A DNA stretch of 64,000 bases from Deinococcus detaillensis (GTDB taxonomy: Bacteria > Deinococcota > Deinococci > Deinococcales > Deinococcaceae), in the NCBI RefSeq assembly GCF_007280555.1, contig NZ_VKDB01000010.1, positions 41,869 through 105,868 of the forward strand. Direction: 5' to 3'. Both the position numbers and the translations under genes were made by a program. The notes under the pieces were generated by a model. It had not been told where the DNA came from and did no database searches. It saw only the letters and a program-made list of their open reading frames with translations. This document shows, piece by piece, positions 1-9,764 of the stretch. Position 1 is the stretch's first letter. Each line of letters opens with the position of its first letter.

Positions 1-320
1 TCGGCGCGGCTCAGCAAGGCTTGGGGGAGCTCGCCGCCTTGCCAATCAGGATGCACGCTGAGGCTCAGGGCGTACCAACCGGCTTTGTCGTGCGACCTCG
101 GCACTTGCGTCTCGGCCACGCCAACCAGTTGACCGTCCACGTGGGCCAGCGTCAGCGCGTGGTGTTGCCCAGCGGAGCGTTGTTCGTCGAAGCGGCGAAG
201 GTGGTCGGCAGTTTCGTTCTTGTTTTCGGCCAGCCCCAGGAACGCAGCCAACTCGCCGTACAGTTGGTCACTCAGGAGCGGCTGAGGGTGCAGGACTTCC
301 CAGATCACGTCAGATTCCAT
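1..320 (-). CDS. GNAT-family N-acetyltransferase, cut by window edge
   Basis: The first 106 or so codons of a minus-strand gene are present, starting at an ATG at 318-320 and running off the left end. The protein begins MESDVIWEVLHPQPLL and contains AGWYALSLSVHPDWQGGELP, which resembles the beta4/motif A segment of GNAT acetyltransferases (a strand followed by V-x-P-x-x-Q/R-G-x-G). A CAGACT box sits 5 bases upstream of the start, close to the -10 pattern seen elsewhere in the window. The substrate cannot be inferred. The acetyl-CoA loop and C-terminus lie outside the window. Confidence 0.6.
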   Translation of the reverse strand, partial: MESDVIWEVLHPQPLLSDQLYGELAAFLGLAENKNETADHLRRFDEQRSAGQHHALTLAHVDGQLVGVAETQVPRSHDKAGWYALSLSVHPDWQGGELPQALLSRA

Positions 321-387
321 AGCCCAGTCTGCCGAATTTGGATGGCGGCGGCATCTGCCATTTGGCGCAGCAGACCTAAGCTGCCCC

Positions 388-2637
388 TCAAATGAACTGC
401 CCCGTCAAGCTCCGCTCACAGGCCTTCAAGCCGCTCGGCGGCCCTTCATACAGCACCTCGCCGCCCGCGCTGCCGCCTTCGGGGCCGAGGTCGATGATCC
501 AATCGGCCTGCCGAATCACGTCCAAATGATGCTCGATCAGAATCACCGTGTTGCCGCTGTCCACCAAGCGGTCAATCAAGCGCATCAGCATTCCGATGTC
601 CGATAAATGCAGGCCGGTGGTGGGTTCGTCCATCACGTAGACACTGCCTTTTTTGTGCAGTTCGCCCGCCAGCTTGAGGCGCTGGCCCTCGCCGCCCGAT
701 ACGGTGCTGAGCGGCTGCCCCAGTTTCAAATAACTCAGGCCCACATCGTTCATGGCCTGAATGACCGAGCGCACCTTCTTTTCGGTAAAAAAGGCCAGCG
801 CTTCCTCGGCGGTCATCTCCAGCACGTCAGCAATCGACTTTCCGCGCAGGTGGTAGGTCAGTACCTCCTCCTTAAAGCGCTTGCCCTCGCAGACTTCACA
901 CACCGAGGTCATGCCTTCCATAAAAGCCAGATCGGTGTAAATCACGCCCAAGCCGCTGCATTCGGGGCAACTGCCCTCACTGTTGAAGCTGAACAGCGAC
1001 GGGCTGACTTTGTTGGCGGCGGCAAACGCTTTGCGGATGTCGTCCATGATGCCGGTGTACGTCGCCGGAGCCGAGCGGCTGTTGGCGGTTACGCGCGACT
1101 GATCGATCACCACCGCGCCCAAGTGCTGCGTCAAAAATACCTCGTTGATCAGCGAACTCTTGCCCGAACCGGCCACGCCCGTGATGACGCTCAGCACGCC
1201 CGTCGGAATGTTCACCGTCACGTTTTTGAGGTTGTGCAGGTTGGCGTCTTTGATACTCAGGTTGCCTGTGGGTTGGCGCACCTTCTCTTTGACTGGCAAG
1301 TGCTGGCTCAAAAATTGTCCGGTCAGCGTGTCGGCGTGCTGAAGGTCGGCGTAACTGCCCTCGAACACCACCTGCCCGCCGTGTGTGCCTGCTCCCGGCC
1401 CGATGTCGACGATATGGTCGGCCACCGCGATCACGTCGGGGTCGTGCTCTACCACCAGCACGGTGTTGCCTTTGTCGCGCAATTTTTGCAGCAGGCCGTT
1501 GAGGCGGGCCACGTCTCTTGCGTGCAGGCCTACGCTGGGTTCGTCGAGGATATACAGCATCTCGGTCAGGCTGTTGCCGAGGTGCCGGATCATCTTGAGG
1601 CGTTGCGACTCGCCGCCCGACAGCGTGGATGTCTCGCGGCTCAGGCTCAAATACCCCAGTCCGATGTCGCAGAGGTGTTGCAAGCGTTCGACCAGTTTAC
1701 CCGCCACCCGCGCCGCCGCTGGGTCACTCAAGGTCTTCAAAAACTGAATGAGTTCGCCAATTTCCAAATCCGACAACTCGGCGATGTTGCGCCCGTCTAT
1801 TCGGCAAGCCAGCGCTGCTTCGTTCAGCCGTGCGCCGTGACACACTGGACACGTCTGCGAGGTGGTAAATGCCTCGAACACCGCTTTGCTGCGGGCCGAC
1901 ATGGCTGCCGCGTCTTTTTTGAGGTACATGCGGGCAAAGCGCTCGATCAGGCCCTCATATTTCAAGTTGAAATCGGTGAAGGCGACTTTGTGATTGTCCG
2001 CGCCGTACAGCAAAAGCTTCAATTCTTCGGGGCTGTACTCGTCAACCGGTTTGTCATTGTCAAAAAATCCGGACTGCGCGTAAGTCTTCCAAGTCCAGTG
2101 GCTCCCGACCTTGAAATCGGGATGCAAAATCGCGCCGCCGTTCAGCGACAAAGAGCGGTCTAGAAACCTCTCCAAGTCAAGCTGGGTGATTTTGCCGATG
2201 CCCTCGCATTCGGGGCACATACCCTGCGGCGTGTTGAAAGAAAAAGCGAAAGCTGGCCCGGCGGAGGGCTGCCCGAAGCGCGAAAAAAGGAGTCTCAGCG
2301 GCGCGGCGATGTCGGTGTAGGTGCCGGCTGTGGATCGCGAGCCGCCGCCGACCCGCTTCTGGTCAATGATAATCGGGGCGTTGAGGTGCTCGATTCGGTC
2401 GACGTCGGCCTGGCCGTAGTGCGGCAAAAAGCCCTGCACGAAAGCGGTAAACGTTTCGTTGAGCTGGCGCTGCGCCTCGGCGGCAACCGTGTCGAACACC
2501 AGCGACGACTTGCCGGAACCCGATACGCCGATAAACACCGTGATTTTATTTTTGGGAATGCGCAGCGAAATGTCTTTGAGGTTGTTTTCACGTGCGCCGT
2601 AAATTTCGATGAAGTCGCGAGTGGGTTGGATGGTCAT
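388..2637 (-). CDS. Short UvrA-like ABC ATPase (class II UvrA / drug-resistance type)
   Basis: A tandem ABC ATPase of 749 residues, about 200 shorter than canonical UvrA. The first P-loop GVSGSGKSS is at residues 37-45, with the signature LSGGESQRLK near 340. A second P-loop (GVAGSGKSS, near 487) and second signature (VSGGEGQRLKL) follow, then DEPTTGLH. Zinc-binding CPECEG, CPVCHG, CPECSG and CEVCEG pairs are kept. The shortness suggests loss of the UvrB-binding region, as in class II UvrA and antibiotic self-resistance proteins (DrrC, Ecm16 types). A role in DNA lesion or intercalator tolerance is inference. The start is supported by AGGAGG seven bases upstream. It stands alone in its orientation. 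Confidence 0.85.
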   Translation of the reverse strand: MTIQPTRDFIEIYGARENNLKDISLRIPKNKITVFIGVSGSGKSSLVFDTVAAEAQRQLNETFTAFVQGFLPHYGQADVDRIEHLNAPIIIDQKRVGGGSRSTAGTYTDIAAPLRLLFSRFGQPSAGPAFAFSFNTPQGMCPECEGIGKITQLDLERFLDRSLSLNGGAILHPDFKVGSHWTWKTYAQSGFFDNDKPVDEYSPEELKLLLYGADNHKVAFTDFNLKYEGLIERFARMYLKKDAAAMSARSKAVFEAFTTSQTCPVCHGARLNEAALACRIDGRNIAELSDLEIGELIQFLKTLSDPAAARVAGKLVERLQHLCDIGLGYLSLSRETSTLSGGESQRLKMIRHLGNSLTEMLYILDEPSVGLHARDVARLNGLLQKLRDKGNTVLVVEHDPDVIAVADHIVDIGPGAGTHGGQVVFEGSYADLQHADTLTGQFLSQHLPVKEKVRQPTGNLSIKDANLHNLKNVTVNIPTGVLSVITGVAGSGKSSLINEVFLTQHLGAVVIDQSRVTANSRSAPATYTGIMDDIRKAFAAANKVSPSLFSFNSEGSCPECSGLGVIYTDLAFMEGMTSVCEVCEGKRFKEEVLTYHLRGKSIADVLEMTAEEALAFFTEKKVRSVIQAMNDVGLSYLKLGQPLSTVSGGEGQRLKLAGELHKKGSVYVMDEPTTGLHLSDIGMLMRLIDRLVDSGNTVILIEHHLDVIRQADWIIDLGPEGGSAGGEVLYEGPPSGLKACERSLTGQFI

Positions 2638-2780
2638 GGTTGGCCTCCTAGACTTCAGATTCCCTGAAAAGAAGATGAAAATTGTTTAGGGTGAGCTTTA
2701 ATTTCTCTTCATGTCTTTCCTTCTGAAGAAACCCTCAAGGTGGATATTCCGGTTTGTTTTGTCTCTTAGTTGACGCTGTT

Positions 2781-2786
2781 TATACT
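2781..2786 (+). promoter_or_regulatory. -10 box TATACT, leaderless start
   Basis: TATACT is followed by six bases and the ATG at 2793. There is no Shine-Dalgarno sequence in between, so transcription should begin at or next to the start codon. This supports the internal ATG over an upstream TTG at 2754. Confidence 0.6.
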
Positions 2787-2792
2787 CGCTGC

Positions 2793-4841
2793 ATGACTCA
2801 ATCCAGCCCTATCAAGACAGACAATCCTCTGCTCAACCTCGGTTTTGAAATTCCCTTTGACCGAATTAAGCCCGAACACGCTGAACCGGCGGTAGACATC
2901 TTGATCGCCAAGTGCCGCGAGGATTTGGAGCGGGCCGCTCAGGCCCCCAAGCGCCAGTTCGCGGGCTTTTTACAGGAACTCGACACCTTGGGCCAGCAAC
3001 TCGCGGCGGTGCAAACGGTGGTCGGCCACCTCAACGGCGTCATTTCCAGCGACGAGTGGCGGGCGGCCAACGAAGCGATCTTGCCCAAAGTCAGCGCCTT
3101 TTTCACCGAGTTGGGTCTGCATCCGGGGTTGTGGGCGGCCATGAAGGCTTATCAGCAGGGTGCGGACGCTCAGCAGCTCAGCTCCGAATGGACGCGCTTT
3201 TTGACTTTAGAGGTGGACGCCTTTCGCCGCAACGGAGCCGACTTGGGCGACGCGGGCAAGCAGCGCCTGACCGAAATCAATGTCAGCTTGGCTGAAATCA
3301 CCAACCAGTACGGCAAAAATGTAATGGACGGCATCAAAGCCTACGAGTTGTACGTCGGCCCAGAGCGCATGGCGGGCGTGCCGCAGCGCCTCAAAGACGC
3401 CACTGCCGCAGACGCCGAAGCGCACGGGAAGGCCGGAATGCACCGCCTGACCCTCCACACGCCGGTGTACGGCCCCGTCATCACTTACGCCGATGACCGC
3501 AGCCTGCGCGAAGAACTGATGCGGGCCAATAACCTAGTGGGCGTCGGTGAAGGGCGCGATAACCGCGAACTGTTGCCGCAGATTTTGCGCCTGCGCCGTG
3601 AACGGGCCGCGTTGCTGGGCTTTGAGAACTTTGCCGACCTAGTGACCGCTGATCGGATGTCCGGCAGCGCTCAGGCGGCCATCCAATTTGAGCACGATTT
3701 AGAAGGGCGCACCCGCCCCTTTTTTGACGAGGAAAACCGCGAGCTGCTGGCTTATTACCGTCAAAAAGCTGGCGAGGACGCACCGGAAATGGCGGCCTGG
3801 GACGCTTCTTACTGGGCCGAGAAATTGCGTCAGGAGCGCTACGACTTCGACGCCGAAGTGCTGCGCCCCTACTTTCCGATGGAGCAGGTGCTCTCGGGCA
3901 TGTTCGAGATTACCCGGCGGGTCTTCGGCATCACGGTCAAGGAAGCGCAGGCGGCGGGCTGGCATGAAGAAGTCAAGTACTACGACATCTTCAATGAAGC
4001 CGGAGAGCACATCGCCAGCTTTTACACCGATTGGTTCCCCCGTGACAGCAAACGTGGCGGCGCGTGGATGAACGCCCTGTATACCGGCGGCCCCCGCGAA
4101 GACGGTTTCGCTCCGCATTTGGGCCTGATGTGCGGCAACCTCAACCCGCCGAGCGGTGATACGCCTTCACTGCTGAGTCTGGGCGAGGTGGAAACGGTCT
4201 TTCACGAGTTCGGCCACCTGCTCCACCACGCCCTTGCCCGCGTGCCGGTGCAGTCGCTGAGCGGCACCAAAGTGGCCTGGGATTTCGTGGAATTGCCCTC
4301 GCAGATCATGGAAAACTGGGTCTGGACGCCGGAAGGCCTTGAGCTGATCGCCAAGCATTACCAAACTGGCGAAGGCTTGCCGGACGCGCTCTACCAAAAG
4401 ATGCTGGCCGCCCGCAATTTCCGCGCCGGGGGGATGGCGATGCGGCAGTACAGCTTTGCCACGGTTGATCTGGCGCTGCACGTCGAGTACGACGAAGCGC
4501 AGGGCGATCCGCTGGACTTTGCCCGCACCTTGATGAACCGCTACACCTTTTTGCCGCTGCCGGAAAGCAACTTCATAACCCAGTTCGGTCACCTGTTCTC
4601 CAGTCCGGTGGGCTATGCGGGCGGCTATTACAGCTACAAGTGGGCCGAAGTGCTCGACGCCGACGCCTTTTCCCGCTTCGAAAACGAAGGCGTCTTCAAC
4701 CGGCAAACCGGGCGCGAATACGTGGATAAGCTGCTTTCACGCGGCGGCAGCGTGGAGCCCGCTCAGCTTTACCGCGACTTTATGGGGCGCGACCCCGACC
4801 CTGAAGCGCTGCTGCGGCGCAGTGGACTGAGCAAACAGTGA
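2793..4841 (+). CDS. prlC: M3-family oligopeptidase (oligopeptidase A / PrlC-like)
   Basis: A 682-residue zinc metallopeptidase. The HEFGH motif ([10 protein letters not shown], near residue 470) supplies the two zinc histidines and catalytic glutamate. The downstream segment with [12 protein letters not shown] supplies the third zinc ligand region typical of thimet/oligopeptidase A enzymes. The N-terminal half is helical, as in the family. It should act in the cytoplasm on short peptides left by ATP-dependent proteases or from cleaved signal peptides. The chosen start is the ATG six bases after a TATACT -10 box. Length matches bacterial M3 members of about 680 residues. Confidence 0.92.
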   Translation: MTQSSPIKTDNPLLNLGFEIPFDRIKPEHAEPAVDILIAKCREDLERAAQAPKRQFAGFLQELDTLGQQLAAVQTVVGHLNGVISSDEWRAANEAILPKVSAFFTELGLHPGLWAAMKAYQQGADAQQLSSEWTRFLTLEVDAFRRNGADLGDAGKQRLTEINVSLAEITNQYGKNVMDGIKAYELYVGPERMAGVPQRLKDATAADAEAHGKAGMHRLTLHTPVYGPVITYADDRSLREELMRANNLVGVGEGRDNRELLPQILRLRRERAALLGFENFADLVTADRMSGSAQAAIQFEHDLEGRTRPFFDEENRELLAYYRQKAGEDAPEMAAWDASYWAEKLRQERYDFDAEVLRPYFPMEQVLSGMFEITRRVFGITVKEAQAAGWHEEVKYYDIFNEAGEHIASFYTDWFPRDSKRGGAWMNALYTGGPREDGFAPHLGLMCGNLNPPSGDTPSLLSLGEVETVFHEFGHLLHHALARVPVQSLSGTKVAWDFVELPSQIMENWVWTPEGLELIAKHYQTGEGLPDALYQKMLAARNFRAGGMAMRQYSFATVDLALHVEYDEAQGDPLDFARTLMNRYTFLPLPESNFITQFGHLFSSPVGYAGGYYSYKWAEVLDADAFSRFENEGVFNRQTGREYVDKLLSRGGSVEPAQLYRDFMGRDPDPEALLRRSGLSKQ

Positions 4842-4926
4842 GCCAATAAGTCTGAGCCAGAACTGACCGGGTGGGAAGAATGGGGGTGTTCAGTTTTTGT
4901 GACACTCCCGCCTTCACTTCTGACGC

Positions 4927-4932
4927 TATGAT
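4927..4932 (+). promoter_or_regulatory. -10 box TATGAT before histidine kinase
   Basis: TATGAT ends eight bases before the ATG at 4941, with no ribosome-binding site between them. It fits the leaderless pattern repeated through the window. Confidence 0.5.
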
Positions 4933-4940
4933 GAGCAGCA

Positions 4941-6098
4941 ATGGCGAATGTCGTAAAGCCTGCCGTGCTGGTCGCGGCTTCCACTTCCTCGCGGGCAGCG
5001 GCGCTTTTTGGCCACCTGCCTCAAGCCGACGTCTATCATTCGCCAGACGCCGACACGCTGCTGCGCGAAACACGCCTGCGCCCGCCGGACGTGCTGGTGC
5101 TGTATACCGACTTGCCCTCCAGCGTCGCGCTGAGCGAGGTGCTGGGCATCTTGAAGAGCCGCGAAGACCTCGCCAACACCCGCTTTCTGGCGGTGGGGAG
5201 TCAGGGCCTGGGCGCACTGCTCAGCGCCGGGGCCGACGCCCTGATGAGCGACAGCACCGCGCCGGAAGCGCTGGCCTTTTTGATCAGCACGTTGCTGGGC
5301 CGGGTGCGCCAGCAACGCGAACTGGCTGAGCGCAACCTGGGCCTGCTCAAGAAGCTCGACGCCTGGGAGCATGAGGAGCGGGTGCGCGACCAACTCGTTC
5401 ACATGCTGGTTCACGATCTCAAAAACCCTATCGCGGCGGTGATGGGCCTGCTCGAAATCGTGGAAGAAGATGAGCGGCTGCCCCAGGACATGAAAGAACT
5501 GGTGCATTTGTCGCGGGAAGAAACCCAGCACCTCTTGCACCTGTCGGTCAATATGCTCGATGTCCGCAAGATTCAGGCGGGCAAGATGAACCTCGACTTC
5601 GAGCTGATGTTTTCGCCGATGTACACCGAAGTGATCGACTTGGCGCGGGGCGACGTGGGCGCGGGCCTGCGCGAGCGCCGCCTGACCATTGACGTTGCGC
5701 CCAACTTGTCGCCAGCGCGGGCCGATCCGGGGATTTTGCGCCGCATTTTTGCCAATTTGCTGAGCAATGCCATGAAGCACACCACCAAAGACGGCAAAAT
5801 TGAAGTGCGGATTCTCAAGGTCGCCGAAGACGTGCAGTTCACCATCCGCGACAACGGTGAGGGCATTCCCGCCGATGACATTCCTAACTTGTTCGCCGCC
5901 TTCGAGCAGTCGCGCCTGACCCTACATGGCCGCTTTGACACCGGCATGGGCCTCGCGTTTTGCAAGCTGGCGATTGAAGGGCACGGCGGGCGCATCTGGG
6001 TGGAATCGGTGCGGGGCAAGGGATCGACCTTCACCTTCATTTTGCCGCTGGCCCGCGACGAGGAAGACGACGACGATTTCGCAGAACTGGTGTCGTAA
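4941..6098 (+). CDS. Histidine kinase with N-terminal degenerate receiver domain
   Basis: A 385-residue soluble sensor kinase with no membrane segment. Residues 1-120 resemble a receiver domain, but the position of the phospho-accepting aspartate reads [12 protein letters not shown], putting a tyrosine (Y55) where Asp is expected and D57 two residues later. A coiled linker (120-150) leads to a HisKA box MLVHDLKNP with phospho-acceptor H158. The ATPase domain follows with N box [10 protein letters not shown]1 DNGEGIP and G2 GMGLAF, and ends in an acidic tail ([10 protein letters not shown]). No partner response regulator is adjacent, so it probably signals to a regulator elsewhere. The input signal is unknown. 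Confidence 0.88.
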   Translation: MANVVKPAVLVAASTSSRAAALFGHLPQADVYHSPDADTLLRETRLRPPDVLVLYTDLPSSVALSEVLGILKSREDLANTRFLAVGSQGLGALLSAGADALMSDSTAPEALAFLISTLLGRVRQQRELAERNLGLLKKLDAWEHEERVRDQLVHMLVHDLKNPIAAVMGLLEIVEEDERLPQDMKELVHLSREETQHLLHLSVNMLDVRKIQAGKMNLDFELMFSPMYTEVIDLARGDVGAGLRERRLTIDVAPNLSPARADPGILRRIFANLLSNAMKHTTKDGKIEVRILKVAEDVQFTIRDNGEGIPADDIPNLFAAFEQSRLTLHGRFDTGMGLAFCKLAIEGHGGRIWVESVRGKGSTFTFILPLARDEEDDDDFAELVS

Positions 6099-6104
6099 CC
6101 GCCG

Positions 6105-6305
6105 CTAGCTCTGCGCTGGCACGAGCGCTTGCACCCTGCCGACCACTCCCGAAGTCAGGCGAACCTTGATGCCGTGCGGGTGGCTGGCCGAGTTGGTCAG
6201 TAGCGCCGCCACCACCCCGCGAGTGAGCTGCCCGCTGGCCTGGTGGTGCTTTTGAATCACGTCCACGGTCAGGCCGGGGCGGATGAGGGAGCGGGGCGGA
6301 GTCAT
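6105..6305 (-). CDS. YwbE-family small protein (DUF2196)
   Basis: A 66-residue protein with the YwbE pattern: RPGLTVDVIQKHHQ, then GQLTRGVVAALLTNSASHPHGIKVRL and a closing GVVGRVQ. The family is a conserved small beta-rich protein of unknown function. Its ATG follows a TATACT box by six bases on the minus strand (6312-6317), so it is probably leaderless. It converges on the histidine kinase with only six bases between the stops. Confidence 0.85.
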   Translation of the reverse strand: MTPPRSLIRPGLTVDVIQKHHQASGQLTRGVVAALLTNSASHPHGIKVRLTSGVVGRVQALVPAQS

Positions 6306-6311
6306 GGGGTT

Positions 6312-6317
6312 AGTATA
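6312..6317 (-). promoter_or_regulatory. -10 box TATACT, leaderless start of ywbE-like gene
   Basis: The minus-strand TATACT ends exactly six bases before the ATG at 6303-6305. No Shine-Dalgarno sequence is present. Confidence 0.6.
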
Positions 6318-6507
6318 GCTGGTTTTTGAATTTCAGCCCCTCAACGTAATGACCCGCATCCGCTTGCCGCGCTTTGCCGCTTTGCTGGGGATGAGCACTG
6401 CCACAGCTTGGCGACGTGCTTGAGGCGGGTTTCGGTGTCGGTGTCTTGCCCCCGAGTCCCAAGGTAACCTTTTTAAGACTTGCCACTTTCACCCCGCACC
6501 CAGACGC

Positions 6508-6513
6508 TAAACT
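6508..6513 (+). promoter_or_regulatory. -10 box TAAACT, leaderless start of mfd
   Basis: TAAACT is followed by GCTCTG and the mfd ATG at 6520. The -35 region is weak. No ribosome-binding site is present. Confidence 0.6.
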
Positions 6514-6519
6514 GCTCTG

Positions 6520-9500
6520 ATGACTCTCGCCGTGCCCTCGCTCTCCAAGCTGCTGCCGACGGTGCCGGTGGGCAATCTGATCTTGCTGCCGCAGGTGGCC
6601 CGCGCCGCGCTGTTTGCCGCCCACGCTGGTCCCGCCGTGCTGCTGACCACCCCCGACCGCCTGCCGCTTTACGAAGGCGCGGGCAAGCTCGGCGCACCCA
6701 TCAGCGTCAATCCAGGTCTGCGCGAGTGGGACGACAGAAAAGAACATGTGGTGCTGGACATCCAGACGGCGATGGACCTGTTTCCGTCCAGGCCCGAGGA
6801 CCACGCCCTGACCTTCAAAGTGGGCCGCCAGTACCCGCGTGAGGAACTGCTCTCGCGTCTGGAAAAACTCGGCTACGAGCGTCTGATCGATGGCCGCCTG
6901 GACGAGATTGGCTTCATTCTGCGCGGCGACACGCTGGATCTGTATTTGACGGCTAATCCGCAAGAAGACCAGATCGCCGCCCTTAGAGCTGAGTTTTTTG
7001 GCGACGAATTAGACACTTTGCGCGAGCTGAGCCAAGACGGCTTTCCCGGCGAAAAGATGCCGCAGTTCACGCTGGCCCCCACCACCGAATACCTCAGCGA
7101 GGTCAAGTGGGACGCCACCCGCTTAGAACTCCTCGCCGGACGAATCTTTCTGGACGCGCCGGAGTTTTACGCTTCCACACTTGGCCCGATGACCGACGTG
7201 CTGTGGGCGCACCTCCTGACCCGCGAAGTCAGCAGCTTTGGCCGCGCTCCGCTGATTCTGGAAGACTTCACGCTCGATCTGGTGACGCTGCCGTATTACC
7301 GCGCCCGTCTCGGTGAACTGGCCCGTGACGTGGACGAATGGCGGGCGGCGGGCTACCGGGTGCTGCTGCTGGTGCGCCATGACCGAACCGCCACCTATCT
7401 GGCCGAAAAACTGCTGGGCAACAAGGAACCCAAATGGCTGAACCTGCCCCGTCTGGAAGCGGGCGAACTCGGGTTTCTGCGCTCCAGCGGCGAGGGCGGC
7501 TTTGTCTTGGAGCAGGCCCGCATGGTCGTCCTAACCGAGGATTTGATCTACGGTTTTCAGGGCGGCAGTGCTCTAAGGGGCAAGAAACTCAGCGGCAAAC
7601 CCGTCACCGACGCGCTGGGCCTGGCGGTGGGCGATTACCTGATTCACCCCGAACACGGCATCGGCCAGTTTCAGGGCCTGCAAACCCGTACGGTGCTGGG
7701 CGTCACCCGCGATTACCTCAACATCAGTTACAAAAATGAAGCGTCGCTGGCCGTGCCGATTGAACTGCTGCCCACCCTGCGCCGCCACCCCGGCACCACC
7801 GACGACCCGCCCGCGCTGAGCAGCCTAGATAAAAGCGCCTGGGCTAAGGCCAAAGAACGCGCCCGCAAGAACGCCGAGGAGGTCGCCAGTAAGCTGCTGG
7901 TGCAGTACGCCGCCCGTCAGGTCACCCCCGGCAACAGCTTCGCGCCCAACCCCGAGTGGGAAAGCCAGATTGAAAAGAACTTTGAATTCGAGCTGACGGC
8001 AGACCAGAAGACGGCTCTCAAAGAAACACTCAAAGACCTGGAAGCCCCCAACCCGGCTGACCGCCTGATCTCCGGCGACGTGGGCTTCGGCAAAACCGAA
8101 GTGGCGCTGCGGGCCGCTCACCGCGTCATCGGAGCGGGGATGCAGGTGGCGGTGCTGGTGCCCACCACGTTGCTGGCCGAGCAGCACACCTCGGTCTTCG
8201 TGGAGCGCTTCAAGGACTTGCCGGTGCGGGTGGAAGGGCTGTCGCGCTTTACCGGCGACAAGCAGGCCAAAGCGATTCTGGGCGATCTGGCGCAGGGCAA
8301 GGTGGACCTCATTATCGGCACCCACCGCCTGCTGTCCAGCGACATCGTATTCAAGAACTTGGGCCTGATTATTGTGGACGAGGAACACCGTTTCGGTGTG
8401 TCGCAGAAAGAAAAACTGCGGGCCATGCGTGGTCTCCCCGAAATCAGCAAAGAAGGCAAAATCGAGATTCCGGAAGGCGTGAAGGCGATTGACACGCTGG
8501 CACTGTCGGCCACCCCGATTCCGCGCACGCTGTATATGAGCATGGTGGGATTGCGCGATATGTCCAGCATTCAAACGCCGCCAAAGGGCCGCAAACCCAT
8601 TCAAACCATCCTCGCCCCTTTCGATCCGGTGACGGTGCGCGACGCCATCGTCTCTGAGATTGAGCGCGGCGGCAAAGTCTTCTACATTCATGACCGCATC
8701 GCCAGCATCGGCGCACGCAGCCTGTATCTGCGTAATCTGGTGCCGGAAGCTCGCATCGGCGTGGCGCACGGGCGCATGAACGAAGAGGAACTCGAAGAAA
8801 TCATGCTCGGCTTTGAAGAGGGCGCGTTCGATGTGTTGGTGTCCACCACCATCGTAGAAACGGGCCTGGACATTCCAGAAGCCAACACCATTCTGATTGA
8901 GCGGGCCGACCGCTTGGGTCTGGCGCAGCTTTACCAGTTGCGCGGGCGGGTCGGGCGGCGCAGCACCGACGCTTACGCCTACCTGTTCTTCCCACCTCGC
9001 ATGACCGAGAACGCCTCGCGGCGGCTGTGGGCCATTGCCGACCTTCAAGACCTGGGCAGCGGGCACCTGCTGGCCGAAAAAGATATGGAAATTCGCGGCG
9101 TCGGCAACATTCTGGGCGAGGAGCAGCACGGGCACGTGCAGGCCGTCAGCATCGACGTATACACCGAGATGCTGGCCGAAGCGGTCGCCAAGCTCAAGGG
9201 TGAGCCGCTCAAGGCTGCACCGACGGTCAGCGTTGACTTGCCGATCAGCGCCCGCCTCGACGCCGGATATTTCGGCAACGACGAGGAAGCCCGCATCAGC
9301 ACTTATGGGCGGCTTTCGGAAGCCCGCACCTTGCAGGCCATCAGCCGTGTCGAGCGCGATCTCCGCAAGAAATTTGGCCCGCCCAGCCCCGAAGTCCAGA
9401 ATTTCATCGACCTCGCCAAGCTGCGGCTGACCTCGCTGGCAAGGCGGGTGTTGAGCATCGGAGAAACCATGACTGATCTGCAAATTACCTTCGCCTACAA

Positions 9501-9651
9501 GGCGCTGGATTACGATGCGGGCGGCCTCAAGAAGTTCCCATACAAAACCGAAGTGACCACCTTCCCGCCGTCGCTCAAGATTCAGAAACGCGGCATCAGG
9601 GTGGATGATTACGCCAGAACGCTCATTGACGTGCTGGGGTATTTCGGGTGA
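6520..9651 (+). CDS. mfd: Transcription-repair coupling factor Mfd
   Basis: A 1043-residue DNA translocase that removes stalled RNA polymerase and recruits UvrA to lesions. In order: an N-terminal UvrB-like module; an RNA polymerase-interacting segment ([16 protein letters not shown], near residue 370); helicase domain 1 with Walker [13 protein letters not shown] (near 520) and [11 protein letters not shown] (near 617); helicase domain 2 ending in the QLRGRVGR motif; and a C-terminal TRCF domain. It is about 100 residues shorter than E. coli Mfd, mostly in the N-terminal half. The start is fixed by the TAAACT box six bases upstream. It forms a repair theme with mutS/mutL and recO further along. 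Confidence 0.96.
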   Translation: MTLAVPSLSKLLPTVPVGNLILLPQVARAALFAAHAGPAVLLTTPDRLPLYEGAGKLGAPISVNPGLREWDDRKEHVVLDIQTAMDLFPSRPEDHALTFKVGRQYPREELLSRLEKLGYERLIDGRLDEIGFILRGDTLDLYLTANPQEDQIAALRAEFFGDELDTLRELSQDGFPGEKMPQFTLAPTTEYLSEVKWDATRLELLAGRIFLDAPEFYASTLGPMTDVLWAHLLTREVSSFGRAPLILEDFTLDLVTLPYYRARLGELARDVDEWRAAGYRVLLLVRHDRTATYLAEKLLGNKEPKWLNLPRLEAGELGFLRSSGEGGFVLEQARMVVLTEDLIYGFQGGSALRGKKLSGKPVTDALGLAVGDYLIHPEHGIGQFQGLQTRTVLGVTRDYLNISYKNEASLAVPIELLPTLRRHPGTTDDPPALSSLDKSAWAKAKERARKNAEEVASKLLVQYAARQVTPGNSFAPNPEWESQIEKNFEFELTADQKTALKETLKDLEAPNPADRLISGDVGFGKTEVALRAAHRVIGAGMQVAVLVPTTLLAEQHTSVFVERFKDLPVRVEGLSRFTGDKQAKAILGDLAQGKVDLIIGTHRLLSSDIVFKNLGLIIVDEEHRFGVSQKEKLRAMRGLPEISKEGKIEIPEGVKAIDTLALSATPIPRTLYMSMVGLRDMSSIQTPPKGRKPIQTILAPFDPVTVRDAIVSEIERGGKVFYIHDRIASIGARSLYLRNLVPEARIGVAHGRMNEEELEEIMLGFEEGAFDVLVSTTIVETGLDIPEANTILIERADRLGLAQLYQLRGRVGRRSTDAYAYLFFPPRMTENASRRLWAIADLQDLGSGHLLAEKDMEIRGVGNILGEEQHGHVQAVSIDVYTEMLAEAVAKLKGEPLKAAPTVSVDLPISARLDAGYFGNDEEARISTYGRLSEARTLQAISRVERDLRKKFGPPSPEVQNFIDLAKLRLTSLARRVLSIGETMTDLQITFAYKALDYDAGGLKKFPYKTEVTTFPPSLKIQKRGIRVDDYARTLIDVLGYFG

Positions 9652-9746
9652 GTGGAGTCGACACACTGTACCGCTGCGCTGATTAATTGACACCTGCCAG
9701 ATGCAGCCTTCCAAGCGGCCCTGACCCGTAGGCCACGCCGAGCGGG

Positions 9747-9752
9747 TAGACT
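9747..9752 (+). promoter_or_regulatory. -10 box TAGACT before glmU
   Basis: TAGACT ends twelve bases before the glmU ATG. Transcription would start within about five bases of the start codon, giving a very short leader without a Shine-Dalgarno sequence. Confidence 0.5.
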
Positions 9753-9764
9753 GCTTGACAATCC

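Noticed and set aside
607..2163. Plus-strand open frame inside the UvrA-like gene
   Set aside because: It is a shadow of a gene with two intact ABC ATPase motif sets.
6310..6963. Minus-strand frame overlapping the start of mfd
   Set aside because: Most of it is antisense to mfd. It has no start signal, and its N-terminal half is a typical shadow sequence.
7825..9714. Long open frame antisense to mfd (629 codons)
   Set aside because: It mirrors the codon pattern of mfd, whose helicase motifs are unambiguous. It has no recognisable domain or ribosome-binding site.
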